Shown piece after piece: positions 7,392 through 14,872 of a stretch of 22,255 bases of DNA. The translations under genes were made by a program, and so were the position numbers. Position 1 is the stretch's first letter; the number at the start of each line of letters is the position of its first letter. This DNA comes from DASXMR01 sp036495525. Its GTDB lineage: Bacteria > Actinomycetota > Actinomycetes > Streptosporangiales > Streptosporangiaceae. Location of the stretch: positions 1-22,255 of the forward strand of contig DASXMR010000042.1 in NCBI GenBank assembly GCA_036495525.1. The letters are read 5' to 3'. The notes under the pieces are model-generated. The model was not told where the DNA came from. It was given only the letters and a program-made list of their open reading frames with translations, and did not search any database.

Positions 7392-8060
7392 TCAGCGGGT
7401 GAGCGCGCTCTCTGCTGCCCTGCCGTAGATCTCGGCAGCACGCCAGCAGTACCAGGCCACCACCGACCGGTACGGGCGGAACGGGTCGCCGAGCGGCTCG
7501 AGCTGCTTGGGCGTAGGCGTCGGGATCTGCCAGGCGAGCCCGAAGCCCTTGCGCACGCCGAGGTCGCCAGTCGGCCAGACGTCCAGCCTCCGCAGCTGGA
7601 ACATCAGGAACATCTCGGCGGTCCACCTGCCGATGCCGCGGACCGAGGAGAGCCGGGTGACTACCTCCTCGTCGCTCTCGGCCCGCAGCCCGGCCGGGTC
7701 GAGCACGACGGACCCGTCGAGCACCCTGGCGGCCAGGTCCTGCAGGGACAGCGTCTTGCTGCCGGACAGGCCGGCCGCCCTGAGTTTCTCGGTGCCGGCC
7801 GCCAGCATGGCCTCGGGGGTGACCTCGCCGTGCATGGTGCTGATCACCCGGCCGTGGATCGCCGTGGCAGCGGCCCCGGCCAGCTGCTGGTAGGTGATGG
7901 CCCGCACCAGCGCCGCGAAATGCGACTCGGCGGGCGGGCGTACCTTCGCCGGGCCCGCCGCGGCGACCAGCTTGCCTAGCACCGGATCGCGCTCGGCCAG
8001 GATGGCCGCCGCCGCGGGGTAGCTGCGCGCCGTGCGCGCTCGTCCTGCCTGGTCAGACAT
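7392..8060 (-). CDS. AlkA-like DNA-3-methyladenine glycosylase (HhH-GPD)
   Basis: A 222-residue base-excision repair glycosylase of the helix-hairpin-helix GPD superfamily that removes alkylated purines from DNA. Seen: ITYQQLAGAAA near residues 55-65, the hairpin LSSVRGIGRWTAEMFLMF (137-154), and the catalytic Asp166 in WPTGDLGVRKG. The N-terminal AlkA-specific domain of the E. coli enzyme (282 residues) is absent, as in many short AlkA-type enzymes. I chose the ATG at 8060 because GAGG lies nine bases upstream; a GTG six codons earlier (8078) is also in frame. No adaptive-response regulator or methyltransferase (Ada, Ogt) is adjacent. It converges with the hydrolase. Confidence 0.92.
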   Translation of the reverse strand: MSDQAGRARTARSYPAAAAILAERDPVLGKLVAAAGPAKVRPPAESHFAALVRAITYQQLAGAAATAIHGRVISTMHGEVTPEAMLAAGTEKLRAAGLSGSKTLSLQDLAARVLDGSVVLDPAGLRAESDEEVVTRLSSVRGIGRWTAEMFLMFQLRRLDVWPTGDLGVRKGFGLAWQIPTPTPKQLEPLGDPFRPYRSVVAWYCWRAAEIYGRAAESALTR

Positions 8061-8123
8061 CTGCCCAGCCTCGCACACAGCACCGACACCGCTCTTGCCA
8101 GCGGGACGCCAGCAGGCCTGGCT

Positions 8124-8131
8124 GGTATACC
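8124..8131 (+). promoter_or_regulatory. Possible -10 element just before the DUF3500 start
   Basis: The sequence GGTATACC contains TATACC, which ends six bases before the ATG at 8138. With usual -10 to start spacing, transcription would begin at about the A of the ATG, giving a leaderless mRNA, a common arrangement in actinobacteria. No -35 element at 17 bp is seen, and the last T of TANNNT is a C, so the call is weak. Confidence 0.25.
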
Positions 8132-8137
8132 GGGGAC

Positions 8138-9088
8138 ATGGCTGCAGATCCGCTGTCCGGCCAGATGCGCTCGGCCGCCGCCGGCCTGCTCGCGCTGCTG
8201 GACGAGGAGCAGCGGGCGCTCGCCGTCCGGCCGTTCTCCGACGAGCAGGCGCGGCGGTGGCTGGAATACCGGCCGCTCCCCCGGCCTGGAGCGTGCATAG
8301 CGGAGCTGAGCGTGCCGGCCAGCAAGGCCGCGCACCGGCTGCTGGCTACCGGGCTGAGTGAGCACGCCTTTGCCCAGGCAATGGTGATCGTCGCCCTCGA
8401 GGAAGTGCTTGACCGGCGGGAAGCCGGGCGCAACGGTCGGCACAGCGGCGATTACTGGGTCACCGTGTTCGGAGAGCCGGCCAGCGCCGATCCGTGGTCG
8501 TGGCGCTTCGAGGGCCACCATCTGTCGGTGACGATGACGGTCAGCGGCGACGCGGTCTCGCCGGCGCCGGTGTTCCTCGGGGCCAACCCCGCGCAGGTCG
8601 GCTACGCCGGCCGGCCGGTCTCCCGGCCGCTGGCCCCCGAGGAGGATCTGGCCCGCGCAGTGCTGGCCGAGCTGAGCCCGGCGGAAGTTGACCGCGCGCT
8701 GGTCAGTGACCAGGCGCCAGCCGACATCCGGACGGGCACCAGGCCGCGCGCCGGTGACCGGATCGAGCCGGCTGGCCTGCCAGTCGGACAGCTCGCCGCC
8801 ACACCGCGCGCCGCGCTCGGCCGGCTGGTGAGGCTGTACCTCGACCGGCTGCCGCCGGCGCTGGCCAGCGCCGAGGCCAGCAGGATCGAGGCTGCCGAGC
8901 TGCACTTTGCCTGGGAAGGCCCGCTCACGCCTGGCGCGCGGCACTATTACCGGCTGCAGGGCGATGACCTGCTGATCGAGTACGACACCACCGCCGACGG
9001 CAACCATGCGCACACAGTGCTGCGCAGGCCGGCCAGCGACTTCGGCGACGACGTGCTCGCCGCGCACTACCAGCAGGCGCACGCCTGA
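8138..9088 (+). CDS. DUF3500 domain-containing protein
   Basis: A 316-residue protein of the DUF3500 family, whose function is unknown. Seen: the N-terminal helix LLALLDEEQRALAVRPF (17-33), a run of helices to about residue 95, the family-typical DYWVTVFGEP (105-114), WSWRFEGHHLSVTMTV (120-135), then PVFLGANPAQV, and a C-terminal HFAWEG with HYYRLQGDDLLIEYD. The paired His residues in GHHL may bind metal or substrate, but this is inference. The ATG at 8138 has only a closely spaced GGGGA before it; a leaderless transcript is possible. The gene is divergent from the glycosylase with 77 nt between them. No neighbour suggests a pathway. Confidence 0.85.
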   Translation: MAADPLSGQMRSAAAGLLALLDEEQRALAVRPFSDEQARRWLEYRPLPRPGACIAELSVPASKAAHRLLATGLSEHAFAQAMVIVALEEVLDRREAGRNGRHSGDYWVTVFGEPASADPWSWRFEGHHLSVTMTVSGDAVSPAPVFLGANPAQVGYAGRPVSRPLAPEEDLARAVLAELSPAEVDRALVSDQAPADIRTGTRPRAGDRIEPAGLPVGQLAATPRAALGRLVRLYLDRLPPALASAEASRIEAAELHFAWEGPLTPGARHYYRLQGDDLLIEYDTTADGNHAHTVLRRPASDFGDDVLAAHYQQAHA

Positions 9089-9362
9089 CACCGCCGGTCA
9101 CTGAGGCCCCGGCTTGCTGCTGATGCAACGCCGCGGCAACGCTCAGTTATCGTGACGAATCGCCCAGCAGACCGGACTGGCCAGGTCACCGGCCAGCCGG
9201 CGGTGGCTGACCCGGCAGCGCCGGTGGCGGACTGCAATCGGACGCAGCCAGCTCGGCGGGATGCTGGGGTAATTCTTCCGGCACTGCCCGCATCCGGGCC
9301 TGCTCAGTCAGTAGCATTCGGGCACGCATTAGCGACGTGACGCACCCCGCCTGGGAGGGCCG

Positions 9363-9596
9363 ATGCACCCTGGTCACTCGGTGTCCGTGCTCAATCGCGC
9401 TCCGGCATGGCCGGAGCCGGGCGAGCCGCCGCCGGTGCTGATCTCGGCCGTGACCGAACCCGATCGGGCAGACCGGGCACTGGTCCTGGACGCCGGGGAT
9501 CAGCGCGTGATCGCCGTCACCGCGCTCGGCGGAGACGCGACGCTGATCTGGGCTTACCTGAGGCAGCAGCTGAACGAGCGGAAGACCGGCCGGTGA
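9363..9596 (+). CDS. Small protein of unknown function, first gene of a coupled pair
   Basis: A 77-residue protein I do not recognise. Its N-terminal part is Pro-rich (residues 13-24); the C-terminal part has the look of a folded core with alternating strands (RALVLDAGDQRVIAVTALG at 38-56) and a final helix (ATLIWAYLRQQLNER). It is soluble by appearance. GGGAGGG at 9353-9359 supports the ATG. Its TGA overlaps the GTG of the next gene as GTGA, so the two proteins are very likely translated together and may bind each other. The 274-nt region upstream (9089-9362) has no other convincing gene; a CTGGCC...GGCCAG dyad at 9177-9196 may end the DUF3500 transcript. Confidence 0.65.
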   Translation: MHPGHSVSVLNRAPAWPEPGEPPPVLISAVTEPDRADRALVLDAGDQRVIAVTALGGDATLIWAYLRQQLNERKTGR

Positions 9597-10132
9597 TCCG
9601 CATCATTCGCGCGCGGCTGCCGCGCGGCCTGCATGCGTTCGCCAGCCGCGACGGCGGCACTCTCGTCGTCTTCGTCTCCGTCACGCTTCCGGCCCGCCAG
9701 CGTGCTGCCGCGATCCGCCGCGCGCTGACCGCGGCACCGCAGGCAGGCTGGCGATCGGCCAGCAGCCCCGTGCTGCTGCCCGCTCTCGGCGGCGGCCTCG
9801 GTGCCAGCCGCGTTCCGGAAACCCGCTGCGGCTGGGCGCTCGGCGCAGCAGCTGCTGTCACGGCAATAGCCGTGACCGTGGCGATACCCGTGACGGCCTT
9901 CGCCGCGGGGTCAGCTGGCGTCGCCGCGCCGCCGGGCAGCCACCCGTCGGCCGCCACGTCGGCCGCGACGACACGCGGGTCGGACATGTTCCTCGGCCTG
10001 CCGGCGCCGGAGGCGCAGCCCCGGCGGCAGAAGGGGTCCGGGCATGATCCTCTCGCGCCGGCCAGGAAGGCGCCGCGCAGAGAACAGGAAGACGAGGCCA
10101 TGGTGCCGCTCGGCGCTGGCCGGCCTGGCTGA
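9593..10132 (+). CDS. Single-pass membrane protein of unknown function, second gene of a coupled pair
   Basis: A 179-residue protein starting at a GTG that overlaps the previous stop by four bases. Seen: a small N-terminal domain of about 70 residues (IRIIRARLPRGLHAFASRDG, then TLVVFVSVTLP and a basic helix RQRAAAIRRAL), a hydrophobic helix at about residues 79-106 (WALGAAAAVTAIAVTVAIPV), and a low-complexity tail rich in Ala, Ser, Pro and charged residues. The N-terminal domain is probably cytosolic, as it is basic, leaving the tail outside. The tail past residue 150 is highly charged and could be poorly conserved. No catalytic motif is seen. The layout, a small soluble protein followed by a membrane-anchored one, is reminiscent of sensor/effector or toxin/antitoxin-like pairs, but nothing proves this. 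Confidence 0.6.
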   Translation: MIRIIRARLPRGLHAFASRDGGTLVVFVSVTLPARQRAAAIRRALTAAPQAGWRSASSPVLLPALGGGLGASRVPETRCGWALGAAAAVTAIAVTVAIPVTAFAAGSAGVAAPPGSHPSAATSAATTRGSDMFLGLPAPEAQPRRQKGSGHDPLAPARKAPRREQEDEAMVPLGAGRPG

Positions 10133-10298
10133 CCGACCTGGTCTGAGTGCCCTGGCTTGCCACTCCCGCTACGCCCGGCGGACTAGTGGCGGCCTGCCTG
10201 CTGGCCGCGGCTTGCGGCAGACTGAGCACGGCAGCGGCGACCTGCCATCAGCTCTGCGGCGGCCGCCGGTCAGGTGACTCACGACTCGCGGAGGCTGC

Positions 10299-11438
10299 AT
10301 GGCACGGCAGGCCGGGCACGCACACGATGAGCCGCAAGCCGGTGAATCCGGCGCAGGGTGGCAGCCGCAGACCATCACGCTCAGCTCGGTGCACGGCTTC
10401 ATCGTCTTCGACCTGCCCGGCGCCGCGGTGTCGGCTGGCGGCACCAGGCTCGCGCCAGATGTCACAGCTGGCGAGGTAGCTCTGCTCGCCAGGGCGATGA
10501 CCTACAAGTTCGCCTCGCTTGGCGCCCAGGTTGGCGGCGCCAAGGCGGGCGTGATCGGCGACCCGGCGGACCTGACCGCCAGGGCCGGGCAGCTGAGCAG
10601 GTACTGCGCCGAGGTCGCCCCGCTCGTGGCGGCCGGGCGGTTCCTGACCGGCCCGGACATGGGCACGTTTGAGCAGGACTTCGCGCCGTTGCGGGCCAGC
10701 CAGCCGGCCCCTGCGGCGCTGACCGCGGTGATCGATGACCTGCCGTTCGAGGACATCCTCACCGGCTACGGCGTCACCGCCGCGGCCGAGGCCGCCTTGC
10801 GGCTCAGCCACGGCGGCGGCTGGGACGGCCGGTCCGTCGCGATCGAGGGCCTCGGCAAGGTCGGCGGTGGCGTTGCCCGCGAGGTCGCCGCCAGGGGCGG
10901 CCTGGTGGTCGCGCTGTCCACGCTCGCTGGGTGCATCGCCGACCAAGCCGGGCTCGACGTCGGCCGGCTGCTCGAGCTGCGCCGTGAGCACGGTGACCAG
11001 TGCGTCACTCGTTACGGCCTGCCAGCCGGGCCGGCTGACCAGCTGTTCGCCGCGAGTGCCGACGTGCTGGTGCCGGGGACCAGGCCCGGCGTGATCACCG
11101 CAGCGGTGGCCGGGTCGCTCGCGGCCACCGTGCGGGTCATCGCGCCGGCCGCTAACGTCCCGTACACCAGGGCGGGGGCCGAGGTGCTGGCCAGCCGTGG
11201 CATCGTCGCGCTGCCCGACTTCATCTGCAACGCAGGCGCGGTGATCGGCTACCGGTCGGCCAGCGACGCGACGTCCGGTCAGGTGCTGGCCGACGCCGGC
11301 GCCCGGATCGACGCGCTGATCTCGGCCGCGCTTGCGCACCAGGCCGGGCCGCTGGCTGGCGCCTGTCAGCAGGCGGCCGAGTTCGTCCGGAGCTGGTGGG
11401 GCGAGCCGCCGCCGCCGCCGTTCGCGCCTGAACCCTGA
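10299..11438 (+). CDS. Glu/Leu/Phe/Val dehydrogenase family protein
   Basis: A 379-residue amino-acid dehydrogenase, which oxidatively deaminates an L-amino acid with NAD(P)+ or the reverse. Seen: the N-terminal catalytic domain with MTYKFASLGAQVGGAKAG (67-84; Lys70 and Lys82 equivalent to the substrate and catalytic lysines), GPDMGT (118-123, catalytic Asp120), TGYGVT, and a Rossmann motif EGLGKVGGG (183-191). The conserved GGGKG loop is changed to GGAKAG. It is shorter than typical glutamate dehydrogenase (about 450) and closer in size to leucine/valine/phenylalanine dehydrogenases (about 350-370). The C-terminus carries a Pro-rich tail after a WWGE motif. GGAGG lies six bases before the ATG. 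It stands alone between an unrelated pair and a convergent amidohydrolase. Which amino acid it uses is unclear. Confidence 0.87.
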   Translation: MARQAGHAHDEPQAGESGAGWQPQTITLSSVHGFIVFDLPGAAVSAGGTRLAPDVTAGEVALLARAMTYKFASLGAQVGGAKAGVIGDPADLTARAGQLSRYCAEVAPLVAAGRFLTGPDMGTFEQDFAPLRASQPAPAALTAVIDDLPFEDILTGYGVTAAAEAALRLSHGGGWDGRSVAIEGLGKVGGGVAREVAARGGLVVALSTLAGCIADQAGLDVGRLLELRREHGDQCVTRYGLPAGPADQLFAASADVLVPGTRPGVITAAVAGSLAATVRVIAPAANVPYTRAGAEVLASRGIVALPDFICNAGAVIGYRSASDATSGQVLADAGARIDALISAALAHQAGPLAGACQQAAEFVRSWWGEPPPPPFAPEP

Positions 11439-11462
11439 CCGCCAGCGAGGCGGCGACCGACC

Positions 11463-11479
11463 GCCAGCAAGGTGCTGGC
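11463..11479. terminator. Possible bidirectional terminator hairpin
   Basis: GCCAGCA (11463-11469) pairs with TGCTGGC (11473-11479) across AGG. It lies in the convergent gap (11439-11545) between the dehydrogenase and amidohydrolase genes, where a terminator is expected. There is no T-tract on either side. Confidence 0.3.
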
Positions 11480-11545
11480 CGCAGCAGGCAGGCACTGACC
11501 CCTGGCCAGCCGGCGGCGATCAGGCTGGCGCCCGCCCGGCAGGGC

Positions 11546-12394
11546 TCAGCCGAGCCGCAGGATCCGGGCGGCGTTGTCGTGCAGCACCTGCGTCGTCACC
11601 TCGTCGGGCAGACCGAGCGCGGCGAACTCGGTGAGGCATCGCTCGGGCGAGATGAACGGGAAGTCGCTGCCCCACAGGAACTGGCCCGACAGCCGGCCCC
11701 GCAGCTCGCGGATCACCTCGTCCGGCACCCGCCGCGGCGACCAGCCGGAGATGTCGATGTACACGTTGGTCTTGTGCAGCGCGATGGCGAGCAGCTCGGC
11801 GTGCCACGGGTAGCCGAAATGCGCGGCGACCACGGTCAGGCCGGGATGGGCGGCGGCGACCGGATCGAGCCTGATCGGCTGCGCATAGTCGAGCCTGATC
11901 CCCTGGCCGCCAGGCTGGCGGGCGCCGATGCCGCTGGTGCCGGTGTGGAACAGGGCCAGCAGGCCGTGCTCCTCGCAGGCAGCGAAGATGGGCCAGTACT
12001 TCGGATCGTCGGGCGCGAACGCCTGCAGGGACGGGTGAAACTTCACCCCGCGCAGGCCAAGCGCCGCGATATTCGCTACCTCGGCGACGGCAGCCTCGCC
12101 CTTGTGCGGGTCGACCGAGCCCAGCCCGGTGAAGGCGCCGGGATAGTCCCTGATAGCGGCCGCCACGGTCTCGTTCGGCACCCGCGGCCGCCCGGTCGCG
12201 GTCTCGGCATCCCACGCCAGCAGCACCGCGAGCACACCGAGCTCGGTGTACCTGGCGGCCAGCTCGGCCAGCGGCTGACGCCGCACCGGGGAGCGGAAGT
12301 ACGCCTCGGCGGCTTCCACGTACCCGGCCATGCTGCCGTCCAGCCAGTCGGCCGTGGGCAGGTGGACGTGAAAGTCAATGGCGCGCGGCGGCAC
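11546..12394 (-). CDS. Amidohydrolase family protein (COG2159, ACMSD-like TIM barrel)
   Basis: A 282-residue metal-dependent hydrolase or decarboxylase of the amidohydrolase-2 family. Seen: the metal-binding DFHVHL with His9 and His11, KFHPS (His120), LFHTG (His150), AAHFG (His192) and the late GSDFP with Asp244, in the order expected for this TIM barrel. The family includes aminocarboxymuconate semialdehyde decarboxylase and gamma-resorcylate decarboxylase, so it may act on an aromatic acid. The first codon is GTG, with only a weak GATGAG upstream. It is divergent from the isochorismatase-like gene with 114 nt between them, so the two might be co-regulated. Length is slightly short for the family (about 290-340). 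The precise substrate is not inferable. Confidence 0.88.
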   Translation of the reverse strand: MPPRAIDFHVHLPTADWLDGSMAGYVEAAEAYFRSPVRRQPLAELAARYTELGVLAVLLAWDAETATGRPRVPNETVAAAIRDYPGAFTGLGSVDPHKGEAAVAEVANIAALGLRGVKFHPSLQAFAPDDPKYWPIFAACEEHGLLALFHTGTSGIGARQPGGQGIRLDYAQPIRLDPVAAAHPGLTVVAAHFGYPWHAELLAIALHKTNVYIDISGWSPRRVPDEVIRELRGRLSGQFLWGSDFPFISPERCLTEFAALGLPDEVTTQVLHDNAARILRLG

Positions 12395-12455
12395 CGGCTC
12401 ATCGTACGGCAGCCGACGCCCCGCCTCGGCGGTCAGCCGCCCTGACCATCAGCAT

Positions 12456-12483
12456 GTAAGGAAACCGGCGTCACCTTTACGTT
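12456..12483 (+). promoter_or_regulatory. Promoter/operator-like element upstream of the isochorismatase gene
   Basis: GTAAGG (12456-12461) and CCTTTAC (12474-12480) form an imperfect inverted repeat. The same stretch contains GGAAA (12460-12464), a 15-bp spacer, and CGTT (12480-12483), resembling the GGAAC...CGTT layout of ECF sigma promoters. It sits 25 nt before the ATG at 12509, in a locally less GC-rich patch of the divergent region 12395-12508. Seen only by eye; other readings are possible. Confidence 0.28.
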
Positions 12484-12508
12484 CCGGATCCATGAATGGC
12501 AGGCGGGA

Positions 12509-13147
12509 ATGGACCTGATTGTCGGACGGCCAGCGCTACTCGTTATCGATATGCAGCATGACTTCCTCGATGCCGGAGTGCCGCTCGAAGCGGCCGGAGG
12601 CCGCGACATCATCCCCGCGCTGGCTGCGACCATAGCGGCGGCGCGGCGCGGCGCGGTGCCGGTCATCTACACCCAGGAGGCGCACCGTCCTGGCCTGGTG
12701 GACTGCGGGCGGGAGGCCGACCCTGGCACCGGCGTGAAGCACAACCCGGCTGGCCCGGCAGGCCGGCGACTGCCTGAGCACTGCGTCGAGGGCACCAACG
12801 GGATCGAGGTAGTCCCCGAGCTCGCACCTGCGCCGGGTGAGCTTACGGTGCGCAAGCGCCGGTACAGCTGCTTCCTTGGCACGGAGCTTGACCTGCTGCT
12901 GCGCGAGCTGCAGGTCCGGACGCTGCTGGTGACCGGCGTGGACTCGGACGTGTGCGTTCTGTGGACCGCCGGCGAGGCCTTCCAGCGCGACTATCACGTC
13001 CGGGTCCTTGAGGACTGCGTAGCGGGCACCAGCATCACCGCGCACCAGGCTGCGCTGCTGATCATGCGAGAGCTGACGACCGGCAGGCCGGTTCTGTCCG
13101 CTGAGGTGCTGCGAGCGCTCGACGCGCTGGGAGCTGCGGCGAGCTGA
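12509..13147 (+). CDS. Isochorismatase-like cysteine hydrolase
   Basis: A 212-residue member of the isochorismatase/nicotinamidase superfamily. Seen: the catalytic triad as Asp14 in VIDMQHDF, Lys116 in RKRRYSCF, and Cys149 in TGVDSDVCV. The Tyr-Ser segment and GTELD after the lysine are typical. A full set of catalytic residues is present, so it should be active, most likely on an amide (nicotinamide, carbamate, biuret-like or similar) rather than on isochorismate. A GGCGGGA precedes the ATG at 12509 very closely, so the ribosome site is not strong, and no better in-frame start is seen. It faces away from the amidohydrolase gene and converges on the Nudix gene; there is no siderophore or NAD-salvage neighbour. 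Confidence 0.9.
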   Translation: MDLIVGRPALLVIDMQHDFLDAGVPLEAAGGRDIIPALAATIAAARRGAVPVIYTQEAHRPGLVDCGREADPGTGVKHNPAGPAGRRLPEHCVEGTNGIEVVPELAPAPGELTVRKRRYSCFLGTELDLLLRELQVRTLLVTGVDSDVCVLWTAGEAFQRDYHVRVLEDCVAGTSITAHQAALLIMRELTTGRPVLSAEVLRALDALGAAAS

Positions 13148-13185
13148 GCGCTGGCGAGTTGCCAGGCCGGGTCCGGGGCCGGCCG

Positions 13186-13812
13186 TCACTTCCACGCGAA
13201 CACCGGCTGCTCGTAGTGCGCGACCCGGACGGCGTTGTCGTGGAGCGCGACCTGGCAGAACTGGTAGACGATCGCGGCAGCAGGTGCGTGCAGGTGACGG
13301 CCGAGCAGCGGAAGCTGGATCACCGGCGCGTCGGACTCAGGGATGCGCAGCAGCCGCGGTGGCACGTCCAGGTGAGCGAGCGGGATCCGGACGATCCTGG
13401 CCACCTCAGCCGCCGCGGCCGACAGCGTCGCGCCGGTACCGCCCCACACGACGACGGGCGTCATTACATACCCGGACCGCGTGACGTAGTCGTCGAGCAC
13501 GCCGAGCACAGCGCCGGGACCAAGGTCGAGAGAGGTCTCCTCGCCCAGCTCGCGCAGCGCGCCGGCCTCGGCAGTCTCACCGGGCTCGCGCCGGCCGCCG
13601 GGCAGCGCCCACTGGCCGGCGTGCGCCCGCAGCCCGGCTGCCCGCCGGGTGATCAGCAGCGAGTCGCCGTTGTCGTCGGCCAGCACGCAGACCGCCACCG
13701 CGGCCGCCTTGAGATCGGGCCGGGACGCTTCGACCCGGCAGAACCGGGCCAGGTGCGCGGCCATCGTCGCCCGGCTTATTGCTGGGCTGTCATCCGCCTC
13801 GCTCGCCGTCAC
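13186..13812 (-). CDS. Nudix hydrolase, CoA-pyrophosphatase-like
   Basis: A 208-residue Nudix enzyme. Seen: the complete Nudix box at residues 73-92 (G73, E79, R87, E88, E91, E92), preceded by LLITRRAAGLRAHAGQWALPGG (52-73), which fits the extended signature of the CoA-diphosphatase group (L.R...L..H.G...PGG). This group splits CoA or its derivatives into 3',5'-ADP and phosphopantetheine; hydrolysis of other dinucleotides is possible. The start is GTG at 13812 with GAGATGAG upstream; an ATG at 13764 would also leave the Nudix domain intact. The gene lies 42 nt downstream of the acetyltransferase, so they may form an operon. NAT uses acetyl-CoA, so a CoA link is attractive but unproven. Confidence 0.88.
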   Translation of the reverse strand: MTASEADDSPAISRATMAAHLARFCRVEASRPDLKAAAVAVCVLADDNGDSLLITRRAAGLRAHAGQWALPGGRREPGETAEAGALRELGEETSLDLGPGAVLGVLDDYVTRSGYVMTPVVVWGGTGATLSAAAAEVARIVRIPLAHLDVPPRLLRIPESDAPVIQLPLLGRHLHAPAAAIVYQFCQVALHDNAVRVAHYEQPVFAWK

Positions 13813-13854
13813 GAGCTCATCTCACCACGATCACGGCCGGCCGGAGCAGGACGG

Positions 13855-14634
13855 CTAGCGGCGGCCGAGGCGCGGAACCCGGTCCAGGTTGATCCCGAAT
13901 CGCTCGCGGTAAGCAGTGAGCAGCTCGGCGTCCGAGCGCAGCCGGGTCACCGAGCGCGCGCCGTCGCTGGTCTCGATCAGGGTCCGCGCGCTGATCGTGA
14001 CCCGGCCACCGGGGATGAGCCGCGAGCACACGGTCTTCTCCCGGAAGTGGGACTGCGGCCAGGTCTGCTGCCACCAGCAGGTCGGCGCGAAGTCATCCAT
14101 AGCCCGGGCGCGAAGCTCGACCCGGTATTGCGGCTCGCCGTTGCGCAGCACGTCGACGTCACCGTCCGCGGCATCCGCGAGCCGGAAGGTGCCGCCGGGG
14201 TCGTCCTGGTCCTGCCTGCTGTCCAGCAGCAGCGGGTAATTGCTGTGGCTGCCGAAGCCCACATCGGCCAGCCACGGGCCGCTGCCGTCAGCCAGCCGGA
14301 CCAGCAGCGCCATGTGGTCGAACGGGGGGCCGAGCCCCGCCGAGCCGTGCACCCGCGCAGAGACCTTGCGCACCTCCGCTCCGAGTGCTTCCAGCAGGAA
14401 CGAGAAAGCGCCGTTGAGCTCGTAGCAGAATCCGCCGCGCTGTCTCGCGACGATCTTCGCGACGAGCGCGTCCTCGGCCAGCGAGATCTGCTCGCCGAGG
14501 TGAATGCTCAGGTTCTCGAACGGCACCGCCACCAGGTGCGCCTCGTGCAGCTCGCGCAGCGACGCCGCGCCGAGAACATCCGGCCGGACGACACCGATCC
14601 GTTTCAGGTACTCATCCGCCGCCTGGTCGTCCAT
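13855..14634 (-). CDS. nat: Arylamine N-acetyltransferase
   Basis: A 259-residue enzyme that transfers the acetyl group of acetyl-CoA to arylamines and hydrazines. Seen: the catalytic triad Cys70 in RQRGGFCYELNGAF, His107 in DHMALLV, and Asp124 in LADVGFG, all in expected order and spacing. PFENLSIH (39-46) is the conserved N-terminal motif. I chose the ATG at 14634 because GGGGGAGG lies seven bases before it; the frame is open to 14739, but that extension has no ribosome site and an Arg/Ser-rich composition. Length fits the bacterial family (about 255-285). In mycobacteria nat lies with cholesterol-degradation genes, which are absent here. A 14-bp palindrome lies 86 bases upstream of the start and may be an operator. 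Confidence 0.95.
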   Translation of the reverse strand: MDDQAADEYLKRIGVVRPDVLGAASLRELHEAHLVAVPFENLSIHLGEQISLAEDALVAKIVARQRGGFCYELNGAFSFLLEALGAEVRKVSARVHGSAGLGPPFDHMALLVRLADGSGPWLADVGFGSHSNYPLLLDSRQDQDDPGGTFRLADAADGDVDVLRNGEPQYRVELRARAMDDFAPTCWWQQTWPQSHFREKTVCSRLIPGGRVTISARTLIETSDGARSVTRLRSDAELLTAYRERFGINLDRVPRLGRR

Positions 14635-14719
14635 AGTCGTCCTCCCCCGGGACCTGCCTGCGTCAGCGAAGGCGGCACCGACCAGGAATCGGCAAGGCCG
14701 CACTGACGATCCTGCCCGT

Positions 14720-14733
14720 TCAAGCGCGCTTGA
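14720..14733. promoter_or_regulatory. Perfect 14-bp palindrome, operator candidate
   Basis: TCAAGCGCGCTTGA equals its own reverse complement. It lies 86 nt upstream of the acetyltransferase ATG, in the divergent region, where an operator for a MarR- or TetR-like dimer would be expected. No such regulator gene is in the window. Confidence 0.5.
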
Positions 14734-14811
14734 GGTCAACCGGGGCCTGGCTCCCGGCGCGTCGCCAGCGTAAGGAACAAGTCCGACCGGACGAGCGGGC
14801 GCCGCCCATGC

Positions 14812-14850
14812 GAACGGCCCGCCAGCCGCAGTCCGGCTGGCGGGCCGTTC
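14812..14850. terminator. Perfect 16-bp stem-loop
   Basis: GAACGGCCCGCCAGCC (14812-14827) pairs perfectly with GGCTGGCGGGCCGTTC (14835-14850) across a 7-nt loop GCAGTCC. It has the shape of an intrinsic terminator, but no T-tract follows on either strand, which is not unusual in high-GC actinobacteria. Being between two divergent genes, it does not end any annotated transcript. It may terminate an unannotated small RNA or be part of one. Confidence 0.5.
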
Positions 14851-14854
14851 CTGT

Positions 14855-14872
14855 CCACGGTAACTACCGTGG
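14855..14872. promoter_or_regulatory. 7-bp inverted repeat next to the stem-loop
   Basis: CCACGGT (14855-14861) and ACCGTGG (14866-14872) are perfect inverted repeats around AACT. It starts four bases after the 16-bp stem-loop. It may be a second RNA hairpin or a protein-binding dyad. Confidence 0.4.

Noticed and set aside
9152..9340. A 62-codon frame upstream of the coupled small-protein pair
   Set aside because: No ribosome site, low-complexity product and no hydrophobic or domain-like pattern; it is more likely leader or spacer sequence.
10147..10479. A possible lipoprotein with a signal-like start and LAAAC lipobox-like sequence
   Set aside because: The frame starts at a GTG without a ribosome site and runs into the N-terminus of the amino-acid dehydrogenase, whose frame is clearly coding; the resemblance is most likely chance.
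13159..14706. A 515-codon plus-strand frame opposite the Nudix and acetyltransferase genes
   Set aside because: Both minus-strand proteins have complete catalytic motifs; the long antisense frame is a typical by-product of high-GC coding DNA.
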